Source: RGIG7450 sp045648785 (GTDB taxonomy: Bacteria; Bacillota; Clostridia; RUG12999). Taken from it: DNA of 64,000 nt. The stretch spans positions 6,056 to 70,055 of the forward strand of contig JAZROP010000020.1 of assembly GCA_045648785.1 (NCBI GenBank). The letters are read 5' to 3'. The position numbers and the translations under genes were made by a program. Under the pieces are notes generated by a model. That model was not told the DNA's origin. It made no database searches and worked only from the letters and a program-made list of their open reading frames with translations. Of this stretch, positions 24,315-33,788 are shown piece after piece (position 1 is the stretch's first letter; each line of letters opens with the position of its first letter).

Positions 24315-26369
24315 ATGAAACCGGAACTGCTTGCCCCTGTAAATTTAAATACTTTATCGGCTGCAGTTCAGGCGGGAGCCGATGCGGTTTATCTTGGTGG
24401 AACCAGCTTTGGTGCAAGGAAATTTGCAGAAAATTTTTCTATTTCTGATATGGAAAAGGCCGTGGACTACTGTCATATGCGCGGAGTTAAGGTTTATGTT
24501 ACGGCAAATATTCTTACCGCAGACAGTGAAACGGGCGATTTTTTGTCATTTATCAGAGATGCTCATAATATAGGCGTTGACGCTTTTATTCTTCAGGACC
24601 TTGGTATGGCAAGCCTTGTGAAAAAGCATTTACCTGAGGTAAGGATTCATGCGAGTACGCAGTTGACTGTTCACAACACCGATGGTGCACTTTTGATGAA
24701 AGAGCTTGGCTTTGAACGCGTTGTTACTGCAAGGGAGCTTAGTAAAAAGGATGTTTGCGATATTGTCGGCAGTGGCATCGAAACGGAAATTTTTGTTCAT
24801 GGAGCTCTGTGTATGTCCTATTCTGGACAATGCCTTATGAGTAGTATGATAGGTGGCAGAAGTGGTAACAGAGGAAGCTGTGCACAACCTTGCAGATTGC
24901 CGTACGAGCTTTGCCGGAACGGCAAAAAAATTGGTAAAGGGTATTATCTTAGCCCGAGAGATTTAAGTCTTGCCGGAAATATGACAGATATATTTGAGTC
25001 GGGAGTAACTTCTCTTAAAATAGAGGGAAGGATGAAAGGTCCGGAATATGTTGCTGCGGCAGTAAGCGTGTTCAGACGTCTTATTGATGAACAGAGAAAC
25101 TGTACGCTCGGTGAGTTTGAAATGCTTGAAAATGCATTCAGCCGTAACGGATTTACTTCTGGTCTTTTTACCGGTGAAATTTCTGACTATATCAATTCCG
25201 CAAGAGGAAATGATGATATATATAAAAACCGCGACATCCAGCTTTTAAAAGGACTGAAACAATATACCTCTGAAAACGCAAATGTTAAAAAAATTCCCGT
25301 TTCATTTGATGTGCAAGCGGTGCATGGCGAAAGCTTTAAAATTACAGCAGCGGCAGCGGGTAAAAGTGTGATGGTTTGCGGTAATATAGTGCAGGAGGCA
25401 CAAAATAAACCGCTGGACGAAGAAACTATAAAAAAACAGATTGTAAAAACAGGTGATTATCCGTTTGAAGCAAGTGGAATAAATGTTATAACCGATGGGA
25501 AAGCTTTCCTGTCCCTGTCAGAAATAAATGCTCTAAGGCGTGAAAGTCTTGAAAAACTGAGTGAAAAAATAACGGGTTCATTTAAAAGAAATGAGCCGCA
25601 GATAGAGTATAATAAAAATAAATCTGTTAAAGATGAAGTCAAACTTGAAATTGCGGTGGCTGTTTCAAATGCAGAGCAGCTTGACGCAGTAAGAGAACGG
25701 GGAATGAAAAGAATTTTTGCACCCTGTGAAATAGCAGGTGCAGACGAGGTTGCTCTTTTTCCGGACATTATTCATAACGACTATGTAAATAAATATATTT
25801 CCATTCTTGAAAATACAAAATCAACTGAAATTTGCACGGCAAATTATGCAATTTTAAAATATGCAAAAAAACTTGGAAAGAAAATAATTGCGTCATCTTC
25901 ACTTAATGTATTTAACAGCGAAAGTATAAAATTTTGGGATGAGTTTGGTGTAAGTGAAATAATTCTTTCGCAGGAGCTTAACTTAAAGCAGATTGAAAAG
26001 CTTAGTGCAGATATTCCCCTAGGGGTGACTGCTTACGGGAAAACAGTTATGATGAAAACTGCCGTATGCTCAGTTAAAGCCACAACGAAAAAATGTAGTG
26101 GCAGCACATGTAAGGCATATCTAAAAGACAGAAAAAATGAAGATTTTCCGGTTCTATGTAACGGGATGACATCCTTTATATTAAACTCCAAACCGATATA
26201 TATGGCGGACAAACTGTCTGCCATAGAAAAGGCCGGTATATCAACAGCTCTCATCAGCTTTACCAACGAAAGTCCGGTTGAATGCAGGGAAATAATAAAT
26301 GCTTTTTTAACGGGCAGAGAGCCAAAAGAAGAGTTTACAAGAGGACATTTTTTCCGCGGAGTGATGTAA
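24315..26369 (+). CDS. U32 family peptidase with DUF3656 (collagenase-like) domain
   Basis: A 684-residue protein of the peptidase U32 family. The N-terminal TIM-barrel part starts Lys-Pro-Glu-Leu-Leu-Ala-Pro-Val and includes Gly-Ala-Asp-Ala-Val-Tyr-Leu-Gly-Gly. The cluster-type cysteines in Gln-Cys-Leu-Met-Ser-Ser and Gly-Ser-Cys-Ala-Gln-Pro-Cys are present; a further Cys group (Cys-Ser-Gly-Ser-Thr-Cys) lies near residue 610. Members such as TrhP and RlhA act in RNA hydroxylation rather than proteolysis, so the peptidase name may mislead. ATG 24315 is preferred because the upstream TTG at 24270 leaves almost no leader; the site is a weak AAAGG. It heads the envelope gene block. Confidence 0.85.
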   Translation: MKPELLAPVNLNTLSAAVQAGADAVYLGGTSFGARKFAENFSISDMEKAVDYCHMRGVKVYVTANILTADSETGDFLSFIRDAHNIGVDAFILQDLGMASLVKKHLPEVRIHASTQLTVHNTDGALLMKELGFERVVTARELSKKDVCDIVGSGIETEIFVHGALCMSYSGQCLMSSMIGGRSGNRGSCAQPCRLPYELCRNGKKIGKGYYLSPRDLSLAGNMTDIFESGVTSLKIEGRMKGPEYVAAAVSVFRRLIDEQRNCTLGEFEMLENAFSRNGFTSGLFTGEISDYINSARGNDDIYKNRDIQLLKGLKQYTSENANVKKIPVSFDVQAVHGESFKITAAAAGKSVMVCGNIVQEAQNKPLDEETIKKQIVKTGDYPFEASGINVITDGKAFLSLSEINALRRESLEKLSEKITGSFKRNEPQIEYNKNKSVKDEVKLEIAVAVSNAEQLDAVRERGMKRIFAPCEIAGADEVALFPDIIHNDYVNKYISILENTKSTEICTANYAILKYAKKLGKKIIASSSLNVFNSESIKFWDEFGVSEIILSQELNLKQIEKLSADIPLGVTAYGKTVMMKTAVCSVKATTKKCSGSTCKAYLKDRKNEDFPVLCNGMTSFILNSKPIYMADKLSAIEKAGISTALISFTNESPVECREIINAFLTGREPKEEFTRGHFFRGVM

Positions 26370-26371
26370 AC

Positions 26372-26725
26372 ATGGTAAAAAAAGCAGATGTTTTTATTGC
26401 GGTTGTGGTGCTTATAATATCACTGGTGGGTTATGTTGTTACGGGCTTTGCCGCTTTCGAAGAAACAAAAAAGGTAATTATAGAGTCGGAGGGCGAAATT
26501 TTTGCAGAATATCCGATGACAGAAAATATAACGGTTGATGTTAAGGGCCATAACACAGTTGAGATTACACCTGATTATGTGAGGGTTATACATGCAGACT
26601 GTCCGGACAAGATTGATGTCCGTCAGGGTAAAATATCATTGCCCGGCAGCGTTATAGTGTGTATGCCTAACAAAATGACGGTGAGAATAACGGGGGAAAC
26701 GGAAATTGACGCAGTCAGCTACTAA
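26372..26725 (+). CDS. NusG domain II-containing protein
   Basis: A 117-residue protein with an N-terminal membrane anchor (residues 5-28) followed by a beta-rich extracytoplasmic domain. It includes Gly-His-Asn-Thr-Val-Glu-Ile, Asp-Tyr-Val-Arg-Val-Ile and Gly-Ser-Val-Ile-Val-Cys-Met-Pro-Asn, the pattern of the NusG_II family (PF07009). The family is often found next to Gx transporter, Rnf or FMN-transferase genes, but its function is unknown. ATG 26372 is 2 bp after the U32 stop behind GGAGTGATG; earlier in-frame ATGs lie inside the U32 gene. It overlaps the next gene by 20 bp. Confidence 0.8.
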   Translation: MVKKADVFIAVVVLIISLVGYVVTGFAAFEETKKVIIESEGEIFAEYPMTENITVDVKGHNTVEITPDYVRVIHADCPDKIDVRQGKISLPGSVIVCMPNKMTVRITGETEIDAVSY

Positions 26726-27218
26726 AATAAAACCCCTTGTAATGTCGGCTCTGTTTGCCGCACTTGGCGCATGTGTCCAGATAATTGAAGGATATATTCC
26801 GTCACCATTTCCTCTTCCGGGAGGAAGGCTTGGACTTTCAAATGTTGTCAATATGGTTGTTCTAAAAAGCTTTGGCGTAAAGAGTGCGTTGGTGACCACA
26901 GCTATAAAAAGTCTTCTTGCTATGTTTCTGTCTGGCAGAGTATCGGCGCTTCCGTACTCTCTTGCCGGAGGAGTTTTTTCTGTAATAGCAATGAGATTGG
27001 CTGAAAAATACATAAAAAATTCAGGCGGAATGGGAGTTGGAATAATCGGCGCATGGAGCAATAATATAATGCAGACGGCGGTGGGTGCTGCTGTTATGTC
27101 GGATATACATATTCTTTCGTATATATGGATTCTGGGGCCGGTATCGGTTGTTACCGGTGCATTTACAGGACTTTTGTCAGAATTTACTGTGAGGAAAATA
27201 ACATGGATGAAAAAATAA
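26706..27218 (+). CDS. Gx transporter family protein (heptaprenyl diphosphate synthase component I-like)
   Basis: A 170-residue membrane protein with five to six segments. Characteristic stretches are Ala-Leu-Phe-Ala-Ala-Leu-Gly-Ala-Cys-Val-Gln-Ile-Ile-Glu and Phe-Pro-Leu-Pro-Gly-Gly-Arg-Leu-Gly-Leu-Ser-Asn, which mark PF07456 (Hpre_diP_synt_I). Despite the Pfam name, these look like ECF-type S components and are now called Gx transporters; the substrate is unknown. The TTG at 26706 has a GGGGGAAACGGAA site and overlaps the NusG-II gene. The pair is a recurrent neighbour pair in Clostridia. Confidence 0.82.
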   Translation: MTQSATKIKPLVMSALFAALGACVQIIEGYIPSPFPLPGGRLGLSNVVNMVVLKSFGVKSALVTTAIKSLLAMFLSGRVSALPYSLAGGVFSVIAMRLAEKYIKNSGGMGVGIIGAWSNNIMQTAVGAAVMSDIHILSYIWILGPVSVVTGAFTGLLSEFTVRKITWMKK

Positions 27219-27784
27219 TTCTTGCATCGGCATCACCGAGGAGAAAAGAAATATTGCAAAATCTCGGACTAGATTTTGAGATTGTAACCTCATTGGCAGA
27301 GGAAAAAGTTGAAGAAGGTCTGCCGCCACATATGATAGTTCAGGAGCTTGCCATGCTTAAAGGAGCAGAGGTTGCGGCAAGGTCAGAAAAGGCGCTTGTA
27401 GTTTCAGCAGACACTATTGTCTGGCTTGACGGACATATGCTTGGCAAACCAAAAGATTCCGAAGGTGCAAAAAAGATGCTTAGAAGTCTTTCGGGGAAAA
27501 TTCATGAGGTTTATACGGGAGTGTGTGTTACTCATTCGGGTAGTGGAAAGTCTGTTTCCGATTATGAGGTGACAAAAGTTCATTTTAAAAATATTTCAGA
27601 TGATGAAATAGATAGATATGTCAGCACTATGGAGCCGCTTGATAAAGCAGGAGCATACGGAATACAGGGCAAGGGTTGCCTGTTTGTTGAGAAAATAGAT
27701 GGCGATTATCTTAATGTTGTTGGGCTGCCTGCAGCTCTGCTGGCAAAAATACTTAAAGATGAATTTAAATTTAACATAATGTAA
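27203..27784 (+). CDS. maf: Maf-type nucleoside triphosphate pyrophosphatase
   Basis: A 193-residue Maf protein that hydrolyses dTTP/UTP or modified nucleotides to monophosphates and is linked to septum formation. It opens Ile-Ile-Leu-Ala-Ser-Ala-Ser-Pro-Arg-Arg-Lys-Glu-Ile-Leu (residues 5-18), with Ser-Ala-Asp-Thr-Ile-Val near residue 70 and Lys-Ala-Gly-Ala-Tyr-Gly-Ile-Gln-Gly-Lys-Gly near 150. ATG 27203 follows GAGGAA and overlaps the Gx gene by 16 bp; a longer frame from 27125 lies within that gene. Maf just before mreB is the standard Firmicute order. Confidence 0.93.
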   Translation: MDEKIILASASPRRKEILQNLGLDFEIVTSLAEEKVEEGLPPHMIVQELAMLKGAEVAARSEKALVVSADTIVWLDGHMLGKPKDSEGAKKMLRSLSGKIHEVYTGVCVTHSGSGKSVSDYEVTKVHFKNISDDEIDRYVSTMEPLDKAGAYGIQGKGCLFVEKIDGDYLNVVGLPAALLAKILKDEFKFNIM

Positions 27785-27796
27785 GGAGATATAATA

Positions 27797-28819
27797 ATGT
27801 TTGCAAAAGAGATTGGAATTGACCTTGGTACAGCGAATTCGCTGGTGTATGTAAAAGGAAAGGGTATTGTCACAAATGAGCCGTCCGTTGTTGCAGTAAA
27901 TATGGTGACAAATGAAGTTATGGCGGTTGGCAGTGAAGCAAAAGAAATGCTTGGCAGAACCCCCGGAAGCATTGCGGCTGTTCGTCCTATGCAGGATGGC
28001 GTAATTGCTGATTTTGAAGTTACTCAGGCTATGATGAAAAAGCTTATAACAAAAGCGGCAGGTCAGGGACAGCTTTTTAAACCAACAGTTGTTATCTGCA
28101 TACCTTATGGTGTAACCGAAGTTGAGAAAAGAGCGGTTGAGGAAGTGGGTATCCAGGCAGGAGCCAAAGAAGTTTTTATGGTTTATGAACCAATGGCAGC
28201 TGCAATCGGTGCAGGACTTCCGGTTGGAGAACCTGTTGGAAGTATGATAGTTGATATTGGCGGAGGAACAAGTGAAATTGCGGTTATTTCCCTGAATGGA
28301 ATCGTAATGTGCAATTCCATAAGAGTTGCCGGTGATGCCTTTGATACAGCAATTGTTAATTATATTAAGCGTGAACACTCTGTTCAGATTGGTGAACGCA
28401 CAGCAGAAGAAATAAAAATTTCAATCGGCTCGGCATATCCTTATGAGGAAGAGACCATGATGGAAGTTAAAGGCAGAGATATGGTAACAGGACTTCCGAA
28501 AGTGGCAAGGGTAAGAGCAGATGAAATAAGAAATGCCCTATATGAGCAGATTGGTGCCATAATTGAAGGGATAAAAAATACACTTGAAAACACACCGCCC
28601 GAGCTTGCGGCAGACATTATGGACAGAGGTATTATGCTTGCCGGTGGTGGCGCAATGCTTCGCGGGCTTGACAGAATAATTGAAATAGAAACAAAAATCA
28701 AGGTTCATATTGCGGACCAGCCGCTCAACGGCGTTATACGCGGCATAGGCAAAATTCTGGAAGGCTCTGACAAAACAGGACTTAAACGCGTACTCGAACA
28801 TTCTAAAAAAGCTAAATAA
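27797..28819 (+). CDS. mreB: Rod shape-determining actin homologue MreB
   Basis: A 340-residue actin-fold ATPase that forms membrane-bound filaments and directs lateral wall synthesis. It begins Glu-Ile-Gly-Ile-Asp-Leu-Gly-Thr-Ala-Asn-Ser (phosphate 1 loop), has Asp-Ile-Gly-Gly-Gly-Thr-Ser near residue 155 (phosphate 2) and Leu-Ala-Gly-Gly-Gly-Ala-Met-Leu-Arg-Gly near 278 (adenosine motif). Length is standard. AAGGAG lies 8 nt before the ATG. It is followed by mreC, mreD and a class B PBP in the usual elongasome order. Confidence 0.96.
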   Translation: MFAKEIGIDLGTANSLVYVKGKGIVTNEPSVVAVNMVTNEVMAVGSEAKEMLGRTPGSIAAVRPMQDGVIADFEVTQAMMKKLITKAAGQGQLFKPTVVICIPYGVTEVEKRAVEEVGIQAGAKEVFMVYEPMAAAIGAGLPVGEPVGSMIVDIGGGTSEIAVISLNGIVMCNSIRVAGDAFDTAIVNYIKREHSVQIGERTAEEIKISIGSAYPYEEETMMEVKGRDMVTGLPKVARVRADEIRNALYEQIGAIIEGIKNTLENTPPELAADIMDRGIMLAGGGAMLRGLDRIIEIETKIKVHIADQPLNGVIRGIGKILEGSDKTGLKRVLEHSKKAK

Positions 28820-28837
28820 TTTCCGGAGTGATGTAAA

Positions 28838-29677
28838 GTGATATACGAGCTGCTTAAAAAGAAATTTTTTACAGTTCTTATTATAGTGCTTGTAATTATT
28901 GCACTTATTGCCGGTATAGGGAAAATATTGCCGGGAGAAAGTAAAAGGGCTAATATTTTTGCTGATGCTGTTGGTATAGTTATAAGCCCGTTTCAAGGCT
29001 CTTTCGGTTGGGCAATAGGTAATATTAAGGATACGGCAGACTATTTTATGAGCAATAAAAAAACAAGCGAAGAAAATAAAAAACTTAAAGAAAAAATTAC
29101 CGTACTTGAGGCAAAAATTGATAAGGTTGACGAGTACAGAGAAGAAAATATAAGACTTAAAGAGATGCTGGAACTGAGCAAACAGAATGCGCAGTATAAT
29201 CCGGTATGTGCTGAAGTCATAGGCCGTGAGGCTGAAAACTGGTCGGGGATCATTAAGCTGAATAAAGGGACTCTCAGCGGAGTTTCAAAAAATGATATTG
29301 TTGTTGAAACAGCAGGTCTTGTCGGATATGTCAGTGAAGTGGGAACAAACTGGTGCACGGTTACAACAATAGTATCTCCTGATTCGGGAATAAGCTGTAT
29401 TGTGCCTAGAACAGGCGAAATTGTTATGCTTGAGGGAAGTATGAATGGCACAGCAGATGGGAAATATACGCTTTCTTACATTCCTGAAGGAAGTACTATA
29501 ACTCAGGGAGAAGCAATAGAAACCAGTGGTGAAGGCGGAATATATCCCAAGGGCTTTCTTGTTGGGCGTGTGGAAAATATCCACATCGGTCCTGATGGAA
29601 TTTCAAAGGAGGCAGACGGAAAAGCTGCTGTGGACTTTAAAAAACTCAGAGAAGTGTTGGTATTAAAAATTAACTGA
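28838..29677 (+). CDS. mreC: Rod shape-determining protein MreC
   Basis: A 279-residue bitopic protein: a short cytoplasmic start, one transmembrane helix (about residues 8-28), a coiled coil rich in Glu and Lys (about 65-110), then the beta-barrel MreC domain with Gly-Leu-Val-Gly-Tyr-Val and Pro-Lys-Gly-Phe-Leu-Val-Gly near the end. It links MreB to the wall synthases and scaffolds PBP2 outside the membrane. GTG start 18 bp after mreB. Confidence 0.93.
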   Translation: MIYELLKKKFFTVLIIVLVIIALIAGIGKILPGESKRANIFADAVGIVISPFQGSFGWAIGNIKDTADYFMSNKKTSEENKKLKEKITVLEAKIDKVDEYREENIRLKEMLELSKQNAQYNPVCAEVIGREAENWSGIIKLNKGTLSGVSKNDIVVETAGLVGYVSEVGTNWCTVTTIVSPDSGISCIVPRTGEIVMLEGSMNGTADGKYTLSYIPEGSTITQGEAIETSGEGGIYPKGFLVGRVENIHIGPDGISKEADGKAAVDFKKLREVLVLKIN

Positions 29678-29703
29678 ATTTTTCAGAAAGGCTTTGACAT
29701 AAA

Positions 29704-30195
29704 ATGACGGGTTGGATTTTTGCCGCAATAACATGCTTTGTTTATATAATGCAGACGACTCTTTTTGGTAACCTTGCTGTATTTGGGGTTTCTCCGGACG
29801 CAGTATTAGTGTGTGTTATTTGTTACAGTATGATTTTCGGCAGAGAAAAGGGATTTATAGCTGCATTTGTGGTTGGTATATTAATGGATTTTTTAACCGG
29901 TTTGGGATTTGGAAGAAATCTGACGGTATATCTATTATCATCAGCGCTTGCAAGTGTGCTGGCTGAAAATACTTTTGGAAAAAATTTTCTGACAGCGGCA
30001 CTGATTACCTTTATTGTCAGCGTTGCTGGCGGAGTGGGCATGTCTGCCTATATGTATATTGCAAAGCTTAACAGGGATATAATTTATTCCATTTTTATAA
30101 CAACGCCGTTGTATGCACTCTGTAATATGATTGTCGGGGTGTTTATTTTCATACTTATTGAAAACCTTAAAAAGTTTTCCTACAGAATGGAGTGA
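29704..30195 (+). CDS. mreD: Rod shape-determining protein MreD
   Basis: A 163-residue membrane protein with five to six segments, the size and topology of MreD, and a Pro-Asp-Ala-Val-Leu-Val-Cys stretch near residue 30. It has little sequence signature, so the call leans on position between mreC and the PBP2 gene, 26 bp and 7 bp away. MreD works with MreC in the elongasome. Confidence 0.88.
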   Translation: MTGWIFAAITCFVYIMQTTLFGNLAVFGVSPDAVLVCVICYSMIFGREKGFIAAFVVGILMDFLTGLGFGRNLTVYLLSSALASVLAENTFGKNFLTAALITFIVSVAGGVGMSAYMYIAKLNRDIIYSIFITTPLYALCNMIVGVFIFILIENLKKFSYRME

Positions 30196-30202
30196 GGCCT
30201 GA

Positions 30203-32260
30203 TTGAATCCGATAAAACGATTTTTTGAAAACAGATTTTATGTGCTTTTTACAGTGACTGTTATAATGGTACTTATACTTATCTGTGCAACGGTCAATCT
30301 CCAGATAGTCAAAGGAGAATATTATAAACAGATAGCTGCTACAAGAACTTATAAATCGACAGTAATCAGAGCGCCGAGAGGGGAAATTACCGACCGTTAC
30401 GGCAGGACACTTGCCGGGAACAAATCGGCGTCAGGAATAATAATAGATTATGATTTTGAATCTACAGAAGAACTTAATAATACAATCAAAACGCTGATAG
30501 AAATTATTGAACAATGCGGAGAAAAATATGAAGATACCTTTCCGGTTTCTCTTTCAACGCCATACAAATTCAGGATAGATGAGGTGTCCGGCTTTAATCT
30601 GACTGAGGAAGAATGGAAGAAAAAATATGATATAAATAAAAAAGCGACCGCGCAGCAGGTTATAGATTTTTTTGTTGAAGAATTTGAACTGACCGGTATT
30701 TCAGATGAAAGAGTTAAAAGAAAAATAATGGGTGTTCGCTATGATATGCGGCAGCGTGATTTCAGCGGAGCAAATCCTTTTTCTTTTTATACCGATGCGG
30801 ACATCGGTATGGTGTCTAAAATTAAAGAAAACTCACAGATGCTCAAAGCGGTTGAAATTATTTCCGAGCCCATACGAACATATAGCGAAAATGGCATCGC
30901 GGCACATCTCTTAGGTCAGGTTGACAGGATATACCGTGAGGAGTATGAAAAGCTCAGAGATAAAAATTATGGAATGAATGACAAGATTGGTAAGGATGGT
31001 CTTGAAAAATATCTGGAGGATTATCTGAGGGGCACAGATGGCAGAGAGGGCAGAAATGTCAGCCTTAAAGGAGAAAATGTTACTTTGTCCGAGGATATTC
31101 CCGCTAAACCGGGAAATAAAGCAGTGCTGAGCATTGATGCTGATGTTCAGCTTGCTGCAGAAAAAATGCTCAATGAATCAGTACATGCACTTTATAATGA
31201 AGGTGCTGTTAATGTGGGTGGCGGTGCAGCTGTTGCAATTGATGTTCACACCGGTGAGGTTATTGCAATGGCAAGTAACCCCACATATAATCCGCTTACT
31301 TTTAAAGAAAACTATAACGCGCTTTTGCACAACCCCAAAAATCCCATGTTCAACAGAGCGATGGCGGGAGCATATCCGCCCGGTTCTACTTTTAAAGCAC
31401 TTACAGCAATTGCGGGGCTTGAAGAAGGCAAAATTTCGGGAAATGAAGCCATAAACTGTAATGGCCCGTATCAGGCATACGCACCGTCATATACTCCTGC
31501 TTGCTGGATTCATAATGATTACGGCGGCAGTCATAATTATATTAATGTTACAAAGGCACTTGAGGTTTCGTGTAATATATTCTTCTACGAAACAGGGAGA
31601 CGACTTGGAATAGAAACCCTTAATGATTATGCAAAAAAATTCGGACTTGGACAGAAAACGGGGATAGAGCTCAGCGGAGAAGCCGAGGGCGTTCTTGCGG
31701 GACCTGAATACAGAAAGTCTATTGATGCAACATGGTATCCTGGAGATACAATTCAGGCGGCAATCGGACAGTCGGATAATATGTTTACGCCGCTTCAGAT
31801 GGCGAATTATACCGCAACAATTGCAAACGGTGGCACTAGATATAAACCGCATCTGGTAAAAAGTATACTTTCTTATGATGGAACAAAGACCGTAAAAGAA
31901 TTTGCTCCCGAGGTGGTTGATAAGATAGATATATCTGCTGAAAACCTCAAACTTGTTCATGCAGGAATGAGAGCGGTTGCGGCAGAGGGAAGTGCCAAGA
32001 TTATTTTTGGTGACTATGAAATTGAAGTTGCAGGAAAAACAGGGACCGCTCAATCGGGTGGCAACAGGACTCCCCATAGCTGGTTTATTTCGTTTGCACC
32101 TTATGATGACCCGCAGATTGCTGTTGCTGTTGTTATTGAGCACGCGGGAATAAATGGACTCGGTAAACACACATATAGTGTTGCAAAAGCCATATATGAT
32201 GCTTATTTTAAAAGTAATGAGCCGGCAGAAATAATAAAAAGCAATACCATTTTGAATTGA
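30203..32260 (+). CDS. mrdA: Penicillin-binding protein 2, elongation transpeptidase
   Basis: A 685-residue class B PBP that cross-links peptidoglycan during elongation. A single N-terminal helix (about residues 13-33) anchors it. The pedestal domain contains Arg-Gly-Glu-Ile-Thr-Asp-Arg-Tyr-Gly-Arg near 55. The transpeptidase motifs are Ser395-Thr-Phe-Lys398, Ser456-Cys-Asn458 and Lys612-Thr-Gly-Thr. TTG start with GTGAGG upstream, 7 bp after mreD. Position after mreBCD makes it the MreC-partner PBP2 rather than the SpoVD/FtsI type. Confidence 0.95.
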   Translation: MNPIKRFFENRFYVLFTVTVIMVLILICATVNLQIVKGEYYKQIAATRTYKSTVIRAPRGEITDRYGRTLAGNKSASGIIIDYDFESTEELNNTIKTLIEIIEQCGEKYEDTFPVSLSTPYKFRIDEVSGFNLTEEEWKKKYDINKKATAQQVIDFFVEEFELTGISDERVKRKIMGVRYDMRQRDFSGANPFSFYTDADIGMVSKIKENSQMLKAVEIISEPIRTYSENGIAAHLLGQVDRIYREEYEKLRDKNYGMNDKIGKDGLEKYLEDYLRGTDGREGRNVSLKGENVTLSEDIPAKPGNKAVLSIDADVQLAAEKMLNESVHALYNEGAVNVGGGAAVAIDVHTGEVIAMASNPTYNPLTFKENYNALLHNPKNPMFNRAMAGAYPPGSTFKALTAIAGLEEGKISGNEAINCNGPYQAYAPSYTPACWIHNDYGGSHNYINVTKALEVSCNIFFYETGRRLGIETLNDYAKKFGLGQKTGIELSGEAEGVLAGPEYRKSIDATWYPGDTIQAAIGQSDNMFTPLQMANYTATIANGGTRYKPHLVKSILSYDGTKTVKEFAPEVVDKIDISAENLKLVHAGMRAVAAEGSAKIIFGDYEIEVAGKTGTAQSGGNRTPHSWFISFAPYDDPQIAVAVVIEHAGINGLGKHTYSVAKAIYDAYFKSNEPAEIIKSNTILN

Positions 32261-32273
32261 CAGGAGAAAGTTA

Positions 32274-32861
32274 ATGATAGTACAGGTTAAAGGTGTGATG
32301 GGAGGAATTAAGCTTAAGGTTGCAGGTGCAAATAATTCCGAAACCGTTATGCTTGAAATAAAAGAAAAGCTTGTTCAGGTGAAAGAACTTTTAAAAAATC
32401 AGACAGAAACGACCATCTGGATTGAAAGTACAACACTTACACATGAACAAAAACTTGAGCTCAGAGAATATATTCTCGCACTGCTCGGGAAAGATACACT
32501 TGTGAATTTTGATATACCCAGGGAAGAGACCCCCGTTTGTGTATTCCATTCGGGAACACTACGCTCAGGGCAGAAGATTTCATCCGAAGGACATCTTATT
32601 GTTCAGGGAGATGTTAATCCGGGTGCTGAACTTAAGGCTGCAGGAAATATTGTGGTTTTAGGTGCGTTAAAAGGAACTGTTCATGCAGGGGCAACCGGTG
32701 ACAGGTCGGCAAGCGTAAGTGCACTCGTGCTTTCCCCTACACAAATAAGAATTGCAGATGTTATTACAAGAGCTCCCGATGAGCAACCTCTGCCCACATC
32801 GCCGGAAACGGCTTACATAATGGAAGACAGAATTTATATAGAATCTTTGCTCAAAAAATAA
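32274..32861 (+). CDS. minC: Septum site-determining protein MinC
   Basis: A 195-residue division inhibitor. The N-terminal domain (about residues 1-90) blocks FtsZ assembly and the C-terminal right-handed beta-helix (about 95-195) dimerises and binds MinD. The latter includes Thr-Leu-Arg-Ser-Gly-Gln-Lys-Ile, Gly-Asp-Val-Asn-Pro-Gly-Ala-Glu and a Val-Val-Leu-Gly-Ala-Leu-Lys-Gly turn. It follows the PBP2 gene by 13 bp and precedes minD and minE, so it is probably transcribed from the mre side as well. Confidence 0.92.
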   Translation: MIVQVKGVMGGIKLKVAGANNSETVMLEIKEKLVQVKELLKNQTETTIWIESTTLTHEQKLELREYILALLGKDTLVNFDIPREETPVCVFHSGTLRSGQKISSEGHLIVQGDVNPGAELKAAGNIVVLGALKGTVHAGATGDRSASVSALVLSPTQIRIADVITRAPDEQPLPTSPETAYIMEDRIYIESLLKK

Positions 32862-32867
32862 AAATAT

Positions 32868-32897
32868 TTGACAGATAGGGTAGTTTTATAGTAGAAT
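32868..32897 (+). promoter_or_regulatory. Candidate promoter upstream of minD (distal)
   Basis: TTGACA (32868-32873), an 18-bp spacer and TAGAAT (32892-32897) in the minC-minD gap. Confidence 0.55.
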
Positions 32898-32945
32898 TTA
32901 TCTAACGATTGATTGCTGCGGTTTATAGACTTTACTGGTAAAATA

Positions 32946-32954
32946 TGGTATAAT
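32946..32954 (+). promoter_or_regulatory. Extended -10 promoter of minD (proximal)
   Basis: TGG followed by TATAAT (32949-32954), an extended -10 with no good -35, about 33 bp before the minD ATG. Confidence 0.55.
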
Positions 32955-32987
32955 TACTCCGAAAATATATTAATTTCGGAGGTAGTT

Positions 32988-33788
32988 ATGGGTAAGGTAT
33001 ATGTTATAACATCCGGTAAAGGCGGAGTGGGGAAAACCACCACAACTGCAAACATCGGTACGGCACTTGCAGTAAAAGGCTATAAGGTAGCGCTTGTGGA
33101 TGCAGACATAGGTCTGCGAAATCTTGACCTTATTATGGGTCTTGAAAACAGGGTTGTTTATGACCTTGTAAATGTAATTGAAAAAAAGTGCAAGCTTAAG
33201 CAGGCGCTGATAAAGGACAAGCGTCAAAAAGAGCTTTATATGCTTCCGGCGGCTCAGACAAGAGATAAGGATTGTGTGAGTGCGGAGCAGATGAAAGAGC
33301 TTTGTGACCAGCTTAAAAAAGAATTTGATTACATATTGATTGATTGCCCGGCGGGGATAGAGCAAGGATTTAAAAATGCGATAGCCGGAGCAGACGGGGC
33401 AATAGTTGTTACAACACCAGAAGTTTCCGCTGTTCGAGATGCGGACAGAATTATTGGATTGCTTGAGGCAAATGGGCTTAAAAAGCCAAAGCTTATTGTC
33501 AACCGGATTCGCGTTGATATGGTAAAACGCGGTAATATGATGAGCGTTGAGGACATTCAGGATTTGCTTGCCATAGATGTTATGGGAATTGTCCCGGATG
33601 ATGAAAATATTATAATTACTTCCAACAGGGGCGAACCTGCCGCCATGAATGATAAAACGCTGATTGGTGAGGCATATCGCAATATTGCGGGGCGTATCTG
33701 CGGTGAGGAAATCCCTTATATAAAATTTGACACAGAAAGTTTTATTTCTAGAGTCAGAAAAATGTTTGGAGGTCGTCAATATGCTTAA
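32988..33788 (+). CDS. minD: Septum site-determining ATPase MinD
   Basis: A 266-residue ParA-type ATPase that binds membrane and recruits MinC. The deviant Walker A is Lys11-Gly-Gly-Val-Gly-Lys16-Thr; Asp-Ala-Asp-Ile-Gly-Leu-Arg-Asn-Leu-Asp follows near residue 40. A basic amphipathic C-terminus (Phe-Ile-Ser-Arg-Val-Arg-Lys-Met-Phe) would be the membrane-targeting helix. ATG 32988 follows GGAGGTAG; the in-frame extension to 32913 lies over the promoters. It overlaps minE by 8 bp. Confidence 0.96.
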   Translation: MGKVYVITSGKGGVGKTTTTANIGTALAVKGYKVALVDADIGLRNLDLIMGLENRVVYDLVNVIEKKCKLKQALIKDKRQKELYMLPAAQTRDKDCVSAEQMKELCDQLKKEFDYILIDCPAGIEQGFKNAIAGADGAIVVTTPEVSAVRDADRIIGLLEANGLKKPKLIVNRIRVDMVKRGNMMSVEDIQDLLAIDVMGIVPDDENIIITSNRGEPAAMNDKTLIGEAYRNIAGRICGEEIPYIKFDTESFISRVRKMFGGRQYA